From Psococerastis gibbosa (lineage: Eukaryota; Arthropoda; Insecta; Psocodea; Psocidae), in the NCBI GenBank assembly GCA_963971405.1, contig OZ020487.1, forward strand, positions 33,775,371 to 33,839,370: a stretch of 64,000 nucleotides of DNA, given 5' to 3'. Below, piece after piece: positions 45,572 through 57,118 of the stretch. The first letter of the stretch is position 1. Every line of letters starts with the position of its first letter. The notes under the pieces are model-generated. The model was not told where the DNA came from. It ran no database searches and saw only the letters and a program-made list of their open reading frames with translations. The translations under genes were made by a program, and so were the position numbers.

Positions 45572-46458
45572 GTACGTCTGCGGGGAAATCTTTGGAGCTG
45601 GAAAATGGTCTACTGGAGATTGTGGGGAAGTTGTCATTACGTTTCCTGTTCCGCTTGCTCCGAGCTATTTCCGCTTTCTCAAATGAATTGGTAAATGCTT
45701 ATAGTGTTGTTCCTGTTGTAGTTTTTGCTAAGACTGTATACTCTCTCTTTTCTCACAGCCCTAGCCAGTGGTGGGATTTCTGAAACGAGAGGGGCAGTAG
45801 GTCTACTGGTCTACAAAATATCAGACAAACTAGACAAATATTCGACACGAACAATTTTTGTTTACAATAACATGACATACAAATAATTCAATAATGGTCT
45901 GGTGCCCCAGAACTGGCGTTTTTTGGATTTGAAATGACTGGTTGCATAATTAAATTTTATCAGTTGTAGTTTCACTTAATATGTAAGCTATGCTGAAACA
46001 CATAACTTAGTGACATTACAGAGAATTTTTTTTATCAGCTGCCTCAATACTCTTCTGGACGAGCCACCACTTGTCTTAACCCTTGCAATGAATTTCTTAA
46101 TGGATAAGTAGGCAACAAGATGAAAGTCAAGAAAATGAAATGGAGTATATTTTTAATAACTTTCATTGCAATGGAAAAAGTAAAAAAGGTTACCCAAGGC
46201 TGAACCAGGGATGGCTACATTTTAGGATGAAAAATTACACTATACCTATAGTGAATACAGTACTAAAAATATAAAGTCCACCAAAAATGAAATATGTACC
46301 TATGCTGAAAATTTAGTCATTTTGGCTGAATATCAGAATTTAAGAAAATGTGAAATACTCTTTTTTTAATTGTGTCAGTTGAGTGAGTACCTAAATTCAA
46401 CCTACCTGTATAATTACAATATTGTATCATTTATAATTGCATCTATATTTCTATTTAG
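45572..46458 (+). other. Putative intron 2
   Basis: Begins GTACGT and ends with the pyrimidine-rich acceptor CTATATTTCTATTTAG (AG at 46457-46458). The first 115 bases are open in the exon 2 frame; the rest is AT-rich and non-coding. Confidence 0.45.
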
Positions 46459-47002
46459 GTGTCGATATCACCCTGTTCTTCAACCAAATTCACCCTCAAG
46501 TCAATCTATCCACGAATGCTGTCAGCAGAAGATACAACACTTTCAACATTTCCCCCCGACATCCGGCTGCCGGTACCGTCCCCACAAACCCATCACCGAC
46601 ACGCCCACCGCGTTAGCAATCGTGAAAATTTATAACCAACACCAGACACTGATTGATATGGCCCCACACTACGAGATACAAAAACCAGTGCAGATGACAC
46701 AGCGAGCAACGACGGACCGGTCGCTAATTGACAAAAATCTGTTTATGTCAGCGAAGAAGCGCAAGGGGATTAAAGGAAAGCTGTGGTCGAGTGTTTTGAC
46801 AGTAGGCTGGAATCAAGACAACCAAAGAGAAATGGAAGAAAAGCTGAATAAAGATATTGAAGAGTTTCTGACCCGTAGATCCTGCAGGGAGACTGATAAT
46901 GTCAGTCCAAGACCTGTCGGTGGGTTATACGTGTCTGCATACGGAGACTGGTTGGAGTCCCTGACAGTTGATGAATCTGGGGAGGATGACGATGTGAAAT
47001 GA
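46459..47002 (+). CDS. Putative last exon of BTB-like gene
   Basis: Starts after a strong acceptor. Joined to exon 2 at 45571 it runs open to TGA at 47000-47002. The second half is convincingly coding: LIDKNLFMSAKKRKGIKGKL, WNQDNQREMEEKLNKDIEEF (coiled), and the acidic end GDWLESLTVDESGEDDDVK. The first 150 bases look more coding in another frame (VDITLFFNQIHPQVNLSTNA, RRYNTFNISPRHPAAG), which is the phase reached by joining exon 1 directly to this exon. That frame stops at TAG 46614-46616, giving a 270-residue product. An indel, alternative splicing or frameshifting could explain this. No AATAAA follows within 200 bp. No family recognised for this part. Confidence 0.5.
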
Positions 47003-47244
47003 AAATATTTTGAAATTTTTATTTTCTGCAATAACCTGGATTTCGAAGTTGTCGTTTTATTCAGGATATTGATGATTTTCATGTTCATTGACATAACGTA
47101 TATTTTTTGAGCGGATTTTGTGTGTAGTTAACATGTTTTTTTATTGGCTAATGTGTTGCAATAATAATTTTTATTCAATTTTCAATCAACTGTTGATTCG
47201 TATGGTTGCATATTTTTTACTCCAAAACATACGATACTTGTCTT
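47003..47244. other. 3' flank of the BTB-like gene
   Basis: AT-rich. No canonical AATAAA; the nearest variant is AATAAT at about 47161-47166. Confidence 0.3.
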
Positions 47245-47530
47245 AGGTTTACTCCTTGGCGCTACGGCCCATGAAGAGGCGCCAGCCTGCGCGGTCCTGC
47301 GCTCTCCTTCGTCATTGACGCCAGTCGCCTGATCTACCTCGGCGTCGTCCAGCCACCGCATACGTGGTTGTTTCACTCGTCTTCTCCCATGGGGCCTCTT
47401 ATGTAAGGCTGCTTTTGTAGCCTTATTATGTGGCATTGGTTTCACGTGCCCTAGTCACCTGATGCGGGCTCTCTTGATTTCGGCTACTATCGGAGGTTCT
47501 CGGTATATTTCGCGTAGAGCTCGTAATCTC
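47245..47530 (-). pseudogene. LINE reverse-transcriptase tail (F52C9.6-like), minus strand
   Basis: Minus-strand reading gives EPPIVAEIKRARIR, an in-frame stop (TCA at 47455-47457 on the plus strand, where intact relatives have W), then LGHVKPMPHNKATKAAL, RRRVKQPRMRWLDDAEVDQ, and after a frame change near 47300, AQDRAGWRLFMGRSAKE and a stop. This is the C-terminal 'RWLGHVxRM ... GRPxxRWxDxVxxD ... AQDRxxWR' tail of RTE-type retrotransposon proteins. The W-to-stop change and the frameshift make it inactive. It is inserted tail-to-tail just beyond the BTB-like gene. Confidence 0.8.
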
Positions 47531-48084
47531 TATAGTAACATTGATGAACAAATAATCCACTTGCCCGGGTGTGATACGTGATCTTCCTCCAATCCTTCCT
47601 GTCTCCCCAATTCCGATTATTCTACACAATTAAGCTTCCTCAGGATCTAAAAAGAAGGGCATTAGCCATAGTGCGTTCAAGAGCAAGGTGAAGGGACTCC
47701 AAATGAGATGTCGTCCTTACCCCCTGAACAAATTTCCCTCGACGAAGCTCCCTCCCTGCTGACATATTTCTCTAATTCATAAAGTTAGCCTGCCTCATTT
47801 TCGCTTGAATCTCAAATTTGGCAAATTATTTTAATATTAGATATTAAATTAGGGCAGTTCTGAGCTCTTTACTGTAGGTATTTTATGGCGACGTCGAAAA
47901 CCGTATGTACTGCTGGTTAAGCAATGACTGAATAAAGATTATATATATGGTCTATTGTCTAATGGCAATCTCCACCAATGGTGGTTCCACCGCGAATTCT
48001 CTTCGCATTACTTCATTTCAAATCCCACCCTTTCCTGTGAAGGACTGTTCTGATGAAATTCAGTACAATACAGTAGGCTATGTA
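47531..48084. other. Spacer
   Basis: AATAAAGATTATATATATGG at about 47933-47952 may be another retroelement end. Nothing else recognised. Confidence 0.35.
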
Positions 48085-48235
48085 CAAGGCTTTGCCCAGG
48101 TTTTTCTTTGGGAGGGGGTCCAATTTTTTTAAACGTATTTTCTTAATGAAAGTCCATTCTATCCAGTGTAAAGCCCTTTTATTTCGGAGGTGGTCCGGAC
48201 CGCTTGAACCACCCCCCTGGCTGGGTACGGCCTTG
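48085..48235. mobile_element. hAT-type F element, GCCC-ended subfamily
   Basis: Ends CAAGGCTTTGCCCAGG and CTGGGTACGGCCTTG. Flanking octamers GCTATGTA and AGTATGTA match at 6 of 8. The interior CATTCTATCCAGTGTAAAGC and GGTCCGGACC are shared in reverse with 32938-33085. Confidence 0.7.
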
Positions 48236-48332
48236 AGTATGTATACCGTAATCTATAATAACCATAAGCGTGGTACAACTTTAATGCAGCTCACCATGAG
48301 GCAATGTTTACCTGCTAAAATCTCATGTTAAT

Positions 48333-48530
48333 TAATGGCACGGACTCCAACTTTCACCCAATAGGTTGTCAGTTCTAGTCTTACACTTGCTACATTTTCT
48401 GGCCATGCTTCGGAGGGCATGTAAAGCAGGTGGTCTCTTCCTCATTGAGTGTAAGAGAAGGCTTTTTAGCTCTAACCCCCCTAGGTTGCCCATAGAAATA
48501 GAACAAAAAAGTCATTATTTATTTATTTAT
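48333..48530 (+). mobile_element. SINE family A copy
   Basis: Starts inside the head (GGCACGGACTCCAACTTTCA), has a mutated B box (CAGTTCTAGTCTTAC), then the family body GCTTCGGAGGGCATGTAAAG, GAGTGTAAGAGAAGGCTTTT and a TTATTTATTTATT tail. Confidence 0.75.
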
Positions 48531-48977
48531 ATTTAAAATCTGCGTCGTGCAGATTAAATGAGAAAGTTTTGGAATGTTCGGGCATTAAACTATTTCAGTT
48601 CAGGGGTTTGACCCATATAATACAGTATCGTATTTTTATCAGCGTGCTAAAATAATTTGATTAACAAGGTACCCTTTTTCATTTTGAAAATGTCAATCAA
48701 ATGAAAGCCCCCGAAGCTGTGTATGCTAAATTGTTAATCACACCTTTTTCATCATCATCATTTACTTTTGTAAGATATTACTGTGGACCAATTTTGGATC
48801 ATCTATACAGATTTAGGCTGCCGTGGTATTCATTAGATTTAATTTAATAAAAATAATAACTTATACGAATAATTAACGGAAACCCTACAATTTGACAATC
48901 TTATTAGAAGTGGAATTATAACGGTACATATGGTATTATAACGCATGTCCTAAGACTTTCCTCCTAATGCTATATAT
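48531..48977. other. AT-rich spacer
   Basis: Nothing recognised. Confidence 0.4.
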
Positions 48978-49160
48978 AATCGACTTCGATGGCCAGGTGG
49001 TAACGTGCTTGCACGTGTGCGAGTCTTTACACGCCACGCGATCGGAGACTTGTCGTAACTCAACACGGGTACTAACCTACAGAGGCGACTGACGAGGTCA
49101 ATCGGATACATTCATTAAATTGTTTCTATGCGATTAATCTTAAAAAAAAAAAAAAAAAAC
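48978..49160 (+). mobile_element. SINE family B, reference copy with poly(A)
   Basis: A complete-looking copy from AATCGACTTCGATGGCCAGG, with the A-box-like TGGCCAGGTGG, through GAGACTTGTCGTAACTCAAC and CTACAGAGGCGACTGACGAG, to GCGATTAATCTT and an A run of about 18 (49142-49159). The poly(A) tail fits mobilisation by a poly(A)-dependent LINE. Confidence 0.8.
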
Positions 49161-50020
49161 TGATTCATGGATAATATCTATGTTACACTTCTGGTTACAC
49201 CTGGTTGTCATTCTGTTGAGACCGAGTTCTTGCAGGTAGTTGGTGTGCAAATTCATATAAAACAGACTTTTGTGCCGGGCATTTGAAGGGACATGGATAT
49301 TAAAGTTCACTAGGAGTGAAGAATATTCAAATTAATTCAATAGGATATTATAAACAGCAATAATAATTTGTAATATAACAATGTAAGATAATATAACTAA
49401 TACAACTCGTGAAAGTTGTGGGTGCTTAAGAATCATACTGAAAATCAATATTGTATGTAAAAAATAAAATGATTTAAAATCTGCCCACGTCATTTAATTG
49501 AAAAATTACGTTTGTTATGCCTAATGATAATTCAGTGTATGTAAAGCTTTTGCATTGAAGATGCTATCCCTGAGTTTTCCTCAAAGCACTTTTTTGCCCC
49601 CTGTTTTTATTCTCTAATTAGTACCGTAATTTTCCTTTTATCTCACATCCGCTCTCCTGCTGCTTGTTACACACACATATGTTTAAAAAATAATGGAGAA
49701 AAATCTTTTTCTAGATTCAAAGCACAACTCTTTTAGATGAGAAGCCGTAAATTAATGAGCTATTTCTGAAACGTCACATTATAAAAATTACCATTTCGTT
49801 GAAGCTATGTCATTAAAACCTTTAATGGTTTTAATTTTTTATGTAAGCTAATAGTTAACTACTTATTCCCTTTGAAATGTTGTGGCAGGTGTTAAGATTA
49901 TTTTGTAGCATGGGGTGTGCCGCGCGGTTAAGTAAAAATATAAATATAAGATAAGCATGCTGTTGGTTGTTTTACAAAGGGTAGTGTCTTTTTGCATGAA
50001 TTTCTAACAGAAAAAGACTT
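49161..50020. other. AT-rich spacer
   Basis: Nothing recognised. Confidence 0.4.
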
Positions 50021-50212
50021 GATGAAGGAGTAGAATCCGGGATGATAGGCCGTGGTCGTTCTGAATGCGTTGCTGCTGAGCCTCCGAGATACTTAGATCT
50101 TAGAAGTCTACGCAGCTCCAGTGAAGATGTCAACCACAGATGTTGACGAAACGTTTGGAAGTATGGTTTCAGAACGACCACGGCCTATCATTCCGTATTC
50201 TACTCGTTCATC
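50021..50212. mobile_element. Family H inverted-repeat element, complete
   Basis: Terminal inverted repeats of about 45 bp: GATGAAGGAGTAGAATCCGG, GATGATAGGCCGTGGTCGTT and, mirrored, AACGACCACGGCCTATCATT, TACTCGTTCATC. The core contains GAAGATGTCAACCACAGATG and TTGACGAAACGTTTGGAAG. Partial relatives: 30873-31012, and a terminus at 62285-62337. No clear flanking duplication and no ORF. Confidence 0.7.
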
Positions 50213-50246
50213 ACGTAACTCCGCCCGTGAAAGCCTTTGTAATTAG

Positions 50247-50285
50247 ACAATAAACATAACAACATAAACATAACATAACATAACA
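50247..50285. repeat. (AACAT)n microsatellite
   Basis: AACATAACAACATAAACATA and further ACATA units. Confidence 0.7.
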
Positions 50286-50380
50286 AATAGACTCCTATGA
50301 ATGAAGGAGTGGCTAATTTCCTTATTATTATGTTGACTCAGAAGAAGTTTATATTTTAATCTATTGGTAAAGGTTAATGG

Positions 50381-50553
50381 CAATCGACTTCGATGGCCAC
50401 GTGGTAACGTGCTTGGACTTGTGCGAGTCTTTACACGCCATGCTATCGGAGACGTGTTGTAACTCAACATGGGTAATAACGTACAGAGGCGACTGAAGAG
50501 GTCAATCGAATACATTCATTAAATTGTTTCTATGCGATTAACCTTTAAAAAAA
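50381..50553 (+). mobile_element. SINE family B copy with poly(A)
   Basis: ATCGACTTCGATGGCCACGT head, GCTATCGGAGACGTGTTGTA, AGGCGACTGAAGAGGTCAAT, GCGATTAACCTTT and an A10 tail. Closely matches 48978-49160. Confidence 0.8.
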
Positions 50554-51650
50554 AAATGGTGTAATATTATTTAACCAAAGGTTAGTTTGACTTACATTGC
50601 CTACTGTGTCAATAGTCATGAGAAGCAAGGGCCCCACAGCCATAGTTAGGTCGGAGCCCCATTAGGACCCCCTTCCCCTGAGTCCTGACAATGTTAAATA
50701 AGTTAAATAAAAGTCAGCTCATTCATATAAGGAATGCTGATAAGCTTTACGATAGTGGGCGTTCTGCTTGCTATAGGGGGCTAACAATTAATGCGATGGG
50801 GACGAAGAAAAAGCATGATGGCTGGGGAGGGGGAGGGGATGGCGGTTGTCAAGTTATTAAGCCATTATTGACCTGTAGGCAAACACGGGTAGGGAGTCAG
50901 CAGTCATAATGCGACTAGCAAGCCGAACTTGTTGGTCAACACTTATATTACTGTGCATGCTGAATACGTTCATTGGGGGGGGGGGGGGGATTTAAACAAA
51001 ATGGGGTCACCCACACCTACAATACGGGGCAAAGGGGAGATCTTGTAGTAAGGCCAGTACCACGCACAGCCGGGTGTAAGTAGGGTTGCCAGAATTGTCA
51101 GAAATACAATAAAACCGGGACAAAGAGCCGAAATGCATTATATCTAGTGTAAATTTAAAAAATAAAAAGTCCGTTTTAACTAGTGCATTTTTTTATTAGA
51201 TTAGTAAGTTTTGCAAAATAATACTCTTTTCACTTATTATTGCTTTCTGCATTTTAAAAATCATTAAATAAAATCATGCTAGTTATGTTTATATTGTCTG
51301 AACCGGGACATTTAAGGACGAAACCGGGACGCCGTGACAGAGAGATCAAACACGGTGACAGTCCCGGGAAACCGGGACTAATGGCAACCCTAGGTGTGAG
51401 CGACTGGATCCTATACTACAAGGTTTTGCCTACCTTAGAAAACTCCCAATTGAACTGAGTGCGGCGAGAAATTGCTTAGGGTCTATTTCTTGGAGAAAGC
51501 TTTCTACACTGTCATTGAGGCACTAGCACAATGACAATGAAAGAACTACCTGATTTTGACGATTTTACTACGTATTTCTTGTCGATTACTTGTTGATTAG
51601 GTACATAATTTAACAGAAATATAAATATTTATTTATTGATTATTTATTCA
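50554..51650. other. Spacer with a G15 run
   Basis: G15 at 50975-50989. The segment 51075-51395 holds CCGGGACAAAGAGC, CCGGGACATTTAAGG and CCGGGACTAATGGCAACCC, a recurring CCGGGAC word typical of a repeat, but I cannot match it elsewhere. No gene. Confidence 0.35.
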
Positions 51651-51863
51651 TACTAATAAATAAATAAGGACTTTTTTGTTCAATTGCTAAGCCAACCCAG
51701 CGGAGTTAGGACTATAAAGCCCTTACACTCAACTAGGAAGACCCGGGACCGCCTGCTTTACATGCCCTCCGAATCATGGCCAGATAATGAAGCAAGTGTT
51801 GGACTCGAACCAACAACCTTTCGGGTGATTGTGAAAGTTCGTACCACTACTCTACATGTCCTG
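51651..51863 (-). mobile_element. SINE family A copy
   Basis: Minus strand: head GGACATGTAGAGTAGTGGTA, B box GGTTCGAGTCCAACA, body GGAGGGCATGTAAAGCAGGC, end GGCTTAGCAATTGAACAAAA with a TTATTTATTTA tail (plus strand 51651-51668). Close to the copy at 13208. Confidence 0.85.
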
Positions 51864-54800
51864 GCTACCTGACTAATACCATTCACAGTGGGGGGACGGG
51901 GAATAAAATTTGATCCAAGAGCCCAAAACTTCAACAATTACACACAAAAAGCCGAGGCGTGACAACCCAGTGAGGGTCTAGGCATGAGGACCTGTGAGGG
52001 ATCCTCTATCTTCAACAGTACTCGCTATATTTGGGATGTTTGGACAGCAACACGCCCGGCAGCTTCATTTTCCCTTACCAATAAAAATAAGCAACCTATT
52101 ATACATGTTTCGTAAAAATCCGCAATTTATTTCTTCATGGGCACTGCGTAGGTTGGATTTTGGAGTGTTGGTTGCTTATTCCCAACTTCACTATCGCTTT
52201 CGTGAGAACTACTATAGACGCCACTGCTATACATTGAACCATAGGGGTGCCGTCCAGAATTTTATACCGAGCTATTGTTAGGAATAGCTATGAAAGTCCG
52301 TTGTAATTTAAAATCGATACTACATAAGTTTATTAGATTTTGACCTACCACCTCTCCCCCCTCCCCCAAATGATCTGGATCCGTCCCTGCACTGGACTGA
52401 TTCCGACTGCCACCGGGTCAAGAAAAATGAGAAGCTAACTCCCCATAATAAGTATCAAGAAATTGTCACTTAAATCTCGATGAAATGAAAGCTTCATGCT
52501 ATCATCAATAATTAGTATCTAAAAAGAAATGAAGCAGGTTCTCGATTTTTTTTAAACTCCTAATTGAGATGAACAGGAACTGATAATTAAAGAAAAATAA
52601 AATAACCCACTTGGGATCTTAATTAAAACTGAAGGATTCATTGACTCAATCCACGCGCCTTCTTTTGTGACTCTTTATATACCCATTTAACAATATCGTC
52701 AATTTACGGAACCCGAAATCCCATTAAAAAGTGAAAAAGGTTGAAAGGGAAAATTCGCAGTGTGAAGGAACACTCAAATGGGTCGCTAATGAGGTCTAAG
52801 AAACCGGAACCCCCCGGTAAAAGTAAACTTGGCAACGGAAAAATGTGGAAGTTCCCGCAGCCATTAGATTTAATTAAATAAAGGTACGCTGCCTACATAC
52901 TGTATAATGTACAAGCCCTTGCAAAATCGGAGCGTATGCAGACTCTGCGGTATTGACATATTGGATTCTCTATTGAACTTTCGTTCTGAAAAAGAAAAGG
53001 TTTTAGAAGGGGCTGGCCCTCTTCGACAACAACCTGCAGGTATTTTTCACCGTTCCATTTAACCCTTTTTCTCTAATTGACCTTTTTATTGGGTGCTGAA
53101 CTTTTCTTCGTAAACCTCATGGGATCACCTGCCTTTAGTCAATTTTTATTCTACGCTTTCTTTTATACACTGTAGACTGTATGCCACACAGTCAGACTTC
53201 TCGTAAAAACCACTTTTTTGGTGTGTAAATCCCCTGAAATAAAAAATTTCAACCTTCACATAGCTTTCGAGTTGCCTATTTCCAAATCTTCATTTAACCT
53301 TACCTTACCTAACCCAATTCTCTATCAATTCCTTATCCCCCTTAACTCATTGATATGTGGGAGCCATATTCGTTATTGTTGGCACGTGATCACAATGGCG
53401 GACGCTGATTGGTTGAGATGGAGCTAGTACGTTTTGATCTTAGAGATAGATTTTTTTAATAAATAAATCTAACTTCAGAGGAGCATTTAACACGGGAGAA
53501 ATTTAATTTCGACACCAAAGTGTTATGTCAATCGATAGGCATTTAAACAAGGAATCCAATCCAATGAAAGACAGCAGTAAAAGACTAATATTCAAACAAT
53601 ATGGAGATAGACCCATATTAAGACAGGCAACGCATATATACTACGTATTTAAATACTTGTAGGAAAGCAATTAACAAAATAATAAATGAATACGCCCAGA
53701 AAGTTATAAACCAGACTCAGCCCGTACACGCAGCAATTTCCTTGCATACATACGTACACGAACACTTTGAATGGCAGTCGCCCATATTTGTCAGGAAATA
53801 ATATTATGATACGACGAATACAAAGAATAAGGTGGAAAGCAGTACAATTGTAGCGTCGGAGTCGTTTTATGAAGTGGTTTTCCATGTCCCGCGTAGTCAG
53901 AACACTCGGCCACGTTCAGCAGTAGCTGCGGTTAAATGCCTCACGGAATTATTACTTCCCCCGCGCTTTTGTTGAGGCCTTTGTGCAACACGAGATAAGT
54001 TACGGTTATGTAGAGCTAGCCTGCGGGACTATTCAATAGTTAGATGTCCCTTTCTTCCCGGCGTCTTCAAATTGCGGCTATATATGCCATGCGGAAAAGT
54101 TGGGGAGTGGGAAAATTCGTTGGAGCGTTGTCAGTAGTTGGGAATTGAAGTTGCAAATATTTTTTGCTTTCCCATTTTATTTTAGACGATAGGATAGGCA
54201 ACTTCAGTACAAAATTTTTGTGGTGATATAAATTGAATACCTTGGTTCTTACCCCAATTTTCATAAGTGTCCAGGAATGATTCGAATATCAAAGTCAGGC
54301 TATTAGGTATGTTCTTACACGCGCATGTTGCAGAGAGAATTGAGCTGTCAGAGGATTCAATAACTAAAAATACTGGCTAGCGGAGATTTCTCTGTAGTTC
54401 ATTGTTTTACATTTAACTCATTTTTGAAAAAAATAGGGTTAAAACGGTATTTGAGGGAGCTTTTCAATTTTTACTTTGGTATTATATTGCAGGCCTACAT
54501 TTTGAGAGAAAAGGAGGGATTTGAAAACCGAAACTTGTCCTAGTCCCTTACAGCGAGCCAATCGAAGACCAGATTGAGTCTCTTTCAAATGATTAAAACT
54601 AGTACTGTAGTAAAAAGCGTTAACATCTTAAAAGTATTTTTTTTTTTTGCTTTTTCATTTAGGTTTTTTTAGTTTTGGAGGTCGGTGTGCTCGACTCGGA
54701 AAACCCGCTTTAATCTGATAACGCACGACAAGATGATGTCATCTACCACCCCTCCAAGTAAACGTGCTACTTCAAAAAGTCCAAGCAGTGGGAATTTGTT

Positions 54801-54999
54801 AGAATCTCAGAACTGTCTAAAATAAGACACATAGAGTAAGTCTGCCATATTTGAATTTAAAAAAATTATATATCTACTACAGTACATGTTAATGTGTAGT
54901 CTACCCTTAAATGCTTCCCTGTGTCTATGTTGAGAGAATTCACAGTATCCCAGTAACCAAGCATATTTTCTAAGAACCGGTCCGAGTTTACTCGAACAT
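51864..54999. other. Long spacer with small repeat fragments
   Basis: A lone E-type end, ATCTGGATCCGTCCCTGC, lies at 52374-52391. A minus-strand family C fragment lies at 53205-53275 (CGTAAAAACCACTTTTTTGG ... AAAATTTCAACCTTCACATA). Open frames at 53649-53885 and 54067-54264 have no motifs. No gene recognised. Confidence 0.4.
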
Positions 55000-55603
55000 G
55001 CTTTCCAATTTATCAATTAGTAGGAAGAGAAAATGAATAATTCCATGGTAAATAATTTTCCTATGGTTAAATTTCGGATACCTCGGGGGGGGGGGGGGGG
55101 GGGTGTCCACCTGACCTCACTGGAGGTGAGGTAGCCTCAATATATTTAAAACACATTACAACACAGTAATAATGGCAGGGCAGGCAATGCATTTCTGCGT
55201 GAAGTTTCTATCATTTTTAAAAAAAAAAAAAATTTTGCGCAAAAGCAAATAAGTTTTTGGGAAAGCAAACTGTCCGAGAGTTGAGTTGAGAAATAATTTT
55301 TTTAGACGTTTTTTTGGAGTTTTTTGAGAATAAACCCCCCAAAATTGAGTTAGCCCAAAATAAAAAAAATGGTCCGGAGGTATGTTTTTTGTGAACCTAC
55401 ATGCCAAATTTCACTCAAATCCACCGAGTAGTTTGCCCGGAAATCGACGAACAGACAGACCGACAGACCGACAGACAGACATTTCGTAAAAAACACTTTT
55501 TTGGGTTCCTGGGACCCCAAAACGTGTAAATCCGTTGAAATCTCGGAATCGAAAATTTCGACCGTCACAAAGCTTTCCTTATACTACGTATAAATTGGAA
55601 AGC
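55000..55603 (-). mobile_element. Family C element, minus-strand copy
   Basis: Reads in reverse the main blocks of 7466-8350, with the outer CCGGTCCGAGTTTACTCGAA conserved just before 55000 and TATACTACGTATAAATTGGA at the end. It contains a G19 run (55085-55103) where the other copy has C14, and GACAGACAGACCGACAGACC. The middle is shorter than in the copy at 7466. No ORF of note. Confidence 0.75.
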
Positions 55604-57118
55604 AAAAATTCATGACCCCTTCTAGAAAATTTTAGCACACTACGAAAGAGGTATATGCAGACTTTATAAACAGCAAGTGAGGAAAACCTACGGAAATTAT
55701 GAACAGAATAAATCGAGGTTTGAATAATTTATAGGCCCACCACGGCAATAAAACAAAAGTGAAAAAGGAGTTAAAAGTATTTTCACAACTTCAGCGAGAG
55801 AATGGTAATAGCATTTCTTCGATTTATAAGTTACGAGGCAATTTGAATGGAAATGTACCTTTAGGCCTACTTCTACATGTCGACTACAGACAGTTATTAT
55901 TTGGTACATGTACAATATATTTTGAAATCTATATCGTATATTTTAATACTAGAGACTTCAAAGTAGTCCTATGGTCTTAGAGGCAAACATCCCCAATCTA
56001 TAACTCCTCGTGGAAGTGCATAATGGCGACTGAACAGATAAGGGACTAAGTTTGAGCTGGGAGCGAAAAACACAGTCTTTTCTGTGCAGGGCACTCTTAT
56101 GTACCGTATTATATGTTTCTGTGTTTTTGTTTGACGTAATAGAGTTGTAACGACGCCGAGAATACCATTGTACTTTTAAAATGGCCAATACATGACTTAT
56201 GACTTATGACATGCCTTGGGGTTGGAAAACTGGCCTCAAAGTCGGAGGAACTCAATGAAGAAAATCACAGCATTACAAATCTCAAGTATAGTCATCATGA
56301 CTACAATAGCCGTGATGATCACCAATATTCGATAGAAGAGGAATTAGAAGAAGTCGAAAATGAATAAACATATAAATAATTAAATATCTAGCGAATATTA
56401 CACTTCCCCCAGACAGTGAATCACGCCTCAACTATGGGATTGTATATAGGCCTATTTGTTATATATCGTCGCTGATACTGCAAAATGTCGTAAGTCCAAA
56501 AATGCGATTTATCAGGTTAACACACCATGTCGATCAAAATAAATTAATACACCTTGTAGAAAACTGTCGCTTGTCAACCGTCAATGGGAAGGAAGCAATG
56601 AATAAATAAAACAAATAAATAAAATAATAAGACAAAAGTAAGACAGTTTTTTTTGCTTCTGAGAAGTAAGCTTTTTTGACATAGGCCTACAACATCTTAG
56701 ATTATCAACGTCGATATTACTGTATACTGTATGTTGTATACTATATATGAATTTAATATAATAAAATATTGTTACTTAGTAGCTACGTAGGTACTGTAAT
56801 AAGGTATCTAAGATTTTGCCTGGTTGCTGCAGGTGGATTTGGTTTGTAGGGGGGGGGGGGGTGGTTAGGAGAGCCGGGTGGGGATGATTGGTTTATGATG
56901 ATTACCGGAAGATAGCCATTACTACCCCGTTTGCCCGTATTATTTCTACACCCTTCCCTCCCCCCCCCCCATCATTTCTGCATCCCGCCTAATTGCCCAC
57001 CTTCCGCAGGATACTTCAGCCCCTCCTTTTGCACGGCACTGCAGTGTTCTTTTTTACTAAACCTTAAAAGCATAGCAGACACGTTACTACAGTACCTATA
57101 TACAGGTATATATATACA
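55604..57118. other. AT-rich spacer with G and C runs
   Basis: G13 at 56849-56861 and C11 at 56960-56970. No gene or repeat match. Confidence 0.4.

Noticed and set aside
45401-45637. Minus-strand open frame opposite exon 2
   Set aside because: It mirrors a coding-like plus-strand region with splice signals; it is a shadow frame.
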